NCBI GenBank assembly: GCA_016787295.1 | Contig: JAEUUX010000176.1 | Span: forward strand, 1-54,936 | DNA from: Chitinophagales bacterium | Lineage (GTDB): Bacteria; Bacteroidota; Bacteroidia; Chitinophagales; UBA2359 | Direction: 5' to 3' | Length of the DNA stretch: 54,936 bases | In this document: one piece after another, positions 52,674 through 54,936 of the stretch | Numbering within the stretch: position 1 is the stretch's first letter | How the letters are laid out: every line of letters starts with the position of its first letter | Program-made: the position numbers and the translations under genes | Notes under the pieces: model-generated | The model's input: the letters and a program-made list of their open reading frames with translations, nothing else | The model's database searches: none | Told to the model about the DNA's origin: nothing

Positions 52674-54800
52674 TTATTCTTTCACCCATTTCAAACTATG
52701 CCAATGTGTGCCTTCTTGTAGGTGTAACCAATAAACACCAGTGGGTAAGTGAGCAATAGTTATTTTGATTTGCTGTAATTGGTTGATGGTTGTTGTATAG
52801 CTTTGTTGTTCTACCTTTTTACCGGTCATATCAAAAAGTGTGATAACGGCTTGTTGGTGTTGTGCCACAAAATTCACCCACAAATCGTTGGTGGCAGGAA
52901 TAGGTAGCACACTAACAGCTCCTACATTTTTGCGTGTCACCACAACCGTTTTAAGTATTTGCGTTGTTTGGTCTATATCCGTTTGAGATAGCCGATAATA
53001 GGCAGTACCCGTAGGAGCATTGGTGTCAAGATAGCTATAATTCTGTTCCGAAAAGCTATTACCTGCTGCATTGATTTGAGCAATTTTCACAAAACGCACA
53101 CCATCTACAGAACGCTCCAAAATGAAGTATTGATTATTGGTTTCGGAGGCAGTTGCCCACGCCAATAAGTTGCCATTGTCTTGAACTTTACCTTCAAAAC
53201 GCAATAATTCGATAGGTGTTTTTAGACAAATAGGAAAACTATTGGCAACAGAACCCGTACAACCCAAAGCGTCGATAGCTGTAAAATCATAACTATTGGG
53301 TGTTTCGGAAGAGGTGAAAAGAATAGTTTCGCTTTGTCCATATAGCACAATACTACTTAGCGAAGAACCACTAATATTATAGGTAGCAGTAGCATCAAAC
53401 TCTGGTAAGCCGCCTTGTGGAAACACCGTCACGGTATATTCGCCCACTGACCAATCGCAATCTTCGTTCACCAGAAAACTTACAGGCTTAAGGAACACCA
53501 CAGGCATACCAACATTCATAACCGTACAAGGATGTTCAAAATCGGGAACGTTGGCGGTTGTACCTTCGGGACCCACAATGGCAGAAATGTAATAAACAGT
53601 ATTGTTTTGCAAAGCGGGATTATCACTCAAGGCAAAACTTCCTGTATTGGCATTAATTGCCAAAACTGTTCCCATGACATCTGTAGGATTAGTGTGAAGA
53701 ATATATGCCAACACATCATCACCTTCCAATTGTGCGCCAATAGTAGCGGCATTGCTCGATTCGCCCGAACAAAGGTATTGCAATACAGAGGGCATTGTAC
53801 CGGGATTAGAATTATTACCAACAATAACTGCTACTTGGTCGGTGGCAGTACAAGTACCTGTTGGGTCAGTGACGACAAGAGTGTAGGTTGTTGGTTCTGT
53901 GGGCGAGGCAATAGGAGTGGAGCTGTTGGCATTATCCAACGAAGCCGAAGGACTCCATTCAAAACTACCTGCATTGCTACTACCCGTGCCATCGAGTTGT
54001 GCATTGCCACCTGCACAAGATACTACGTCCTCTCCTGCTGATACGAGTGGCATTTGTCCTACTGTTACGGTCACTTGGTCGCTGCCCGAACAGGTGCCAG
54101 TCGCATCTGTGGCGATAACAGTGTAGGTCGTTGTCTGCGTGGGATTGGCAACAGGATTAGGAACGGTAGGGTTGTTTAGTCCGGCAGTAGGAGACCACTG
54201 ATAAGAAAAGTTGGCATTACCCGTTGGGTTCAACTGAACGAAACCGCCAACACAGAAACTAGCATCATCTCCCACATTTAACTCGATAGGTTGCACAACA
54301 GTCACCTGAATCGTATCTGTATCGGAGCAACCTGTAGCAGGATTAGTCACCGACAAAACATAATTGGTCGTTTGCGTGGGTGTGGCAATGGGATTCAGCG
54401 TATTTGCGTTGCTCAAACCCGTTGTCGGTGTCCAACTAAAATCTGTTCCGCCAAAAATTTCTCCTTGTAACTGAACACTTTCACCCAAACAGATAGTACC
54501 ACCACCTTCAGCAGCCGCTTGTGCCAAAACAACGTCACAATCGGCAACATTGAATTGGAAGTCCCTAATTTTTGTTCCCAACAATTCGCCGTTTCGGTAT
54601 TCGCTCACACAAATACCCACTACAAATTGACCAATTGTAGTCGGAAAAGCGGTTAATAAACCTGTTTGTGGGTCAATGTTCATTGGGGGCGAGCCTCCCA
54701 ATTGATTAGTCGCACTATAAGGTGGATTCCATATCACATTGTCGTATGGATAAGGAAATGCAGGAGCAGGATCCGAAGAAGAAGCCCCTTCATAACAATG
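52674..54800 (-). pseudogene. 5'-truncated T9SS-secreted protein with PKD/Ig-like repeats
   Basis: Open frame of 708 codons that begins directly after a TGA (54801-54803); there is no suitable start (a GTG at 54737 is the first, mid-domain). The N-terminal part (NPPYSATNQLGG, then DPQTGLLTAFPTTIGQFVVG) belongs to a gliding-type adhesin domain that should be preceded by several hundred residues. Three near-repeats of about 90 residues follow (WTPTTGLSNANTLNPIATP, WSPTAGLNNPTVPNPVANP, WSPSASLDNANSSTPIASP with TQTTxYxLxVTDPTGTCxxxD), then a long linker domain and a T9SS C-terminal domain (LPIPATNDLWVNF, LPTGVYWLHLQ). Likely a surface adhesin fragment; expression and export are doubtful. Confidence 0.82.
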
Positions 54801-54853
54801 TCATTAAGTTAGAGTTTTCTTATGGACTATTATGAAAATAGGCAAAAAAGCCT

Positions 54854-54861
54854 TACTTTTG
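54854..54861 (+). promoter_or_regulatory. -7 box TACTTTTG for the gene starting at 54901
   Basis: TACTTTTG fits TAnnTTTG, 39 bases before the ATG at 54901. No clear TTG at the expected distance. It lies on the opposite strand to, and right beside, the lost 5' end of the T9SS gene. Confidence 0.5.
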
Positions 54862-54900
54862 CGGTAAAAACCGCATATACCACAAAAATATCCTTTTATT

Positions 54901-54936
54901 ATGTTGCCAATCATCGAACAAAGCCAATTATTAGCC
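54901..54936 (+). CDS. Start of an unidentified gene, cut by the window end
   Basis: ATG followed by 11 more codons (MLPIIEQSQLLA) runs off the window. A -7 box precedes it. Too short to identify; a chance ORF is possible but the promoter match supports a gene. Confidence 0.45.
   Translation, partial: MLPIIEQSQLLA

Overview
The window comes from a Bacteroidota genome, most likely a gliding or T9SS-bearing lineage of the Saprospirales/Chitinophagales type (phylum confident, order a guess). Signs are the promoter boxes of the form TTG-N17-22-TAnnTTTG upstream of many genes, several proteins ending in a type IX secretion C-terminal domain, a GldH gliding lipoprotein, a GSCFA protein, and AT-rich intergenic repeats built from TTAATTGTTAAT units. 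Most genes are chromosomal housekeeping genes on the minus strand, interrupted by short accessory patches.

Region by region. 1-8.8 kb: rsgA, hemH, a cysteine desulfurase, an oligopeptidase B, a fatty-acid desaturase and a WG-repeat lipoprotein, all minus. 8.8-10.1 kb: a gene-free nest of repeats (189-bp tandem copies, a 15-unit 21-bp minisatellite, two 200-bp MITE-like copies). 10.1-15.1 kb: MFS transporter, a decapitated T9SS gene remnant, GSCFA protein, TPR membrane protein, A-type Fe-S carrier. 15.3-17.8 kb: a hypothetical gene broken near its 3' end by a complete IS1595-family element whose inverted repeats, 8-bp target duplication and frameshifted transposase can all be read. 17.8-24.8 kb: a tiny T9SS-domain protein, DUF4349 lipoprotein, Nudix hydrolase, tRNA-Leu, tig-clpP-clpX, and a probable small RNA. 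24.8-30.5 kb: rpiB-kdsD-sigma factor-small protein-mscS run, an Rpn-type nuclease, and the 2-oxoacid dehydrogenase E2 gene. 30.6-33.8 kb: an accessory patch beside tRNA-Val with a broken PD-(D/E)XK-like gene, an acidic/basic repeat protein and a translationally coupled ATPase + DUF4276 pair that looks like a defence module. 34-41.3 kb: rRNA methyltransferase, enoyl-CoA hydratase, AlbA_2/Schlafen-type protein, rplS, speD, and two tandem RDD membrane proteins sharing an unusual N-terminal domain. 41.3-54.9 kb: a MITE, a giant sensor kinase, mfd, a second Rpn-type nuclease, gldH preceded by a strong candidate structured RNA, a GT39-type glycosyltransferase, a 5'-truncated T9SS adhesin-like gene and the first codons of a plus-strand gene.

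Most notable for follow-up: the ATPase-DUF4276 pair and its neighbours, the structured RNA upstream of gldH, the second small-RNA unit downstream of clpX, the IS insertion that allows exact reconstruction of its host gene, the beta-grasp-like domain on both RDD proteins, and the repeat nest at 8.8-10.1 kb.
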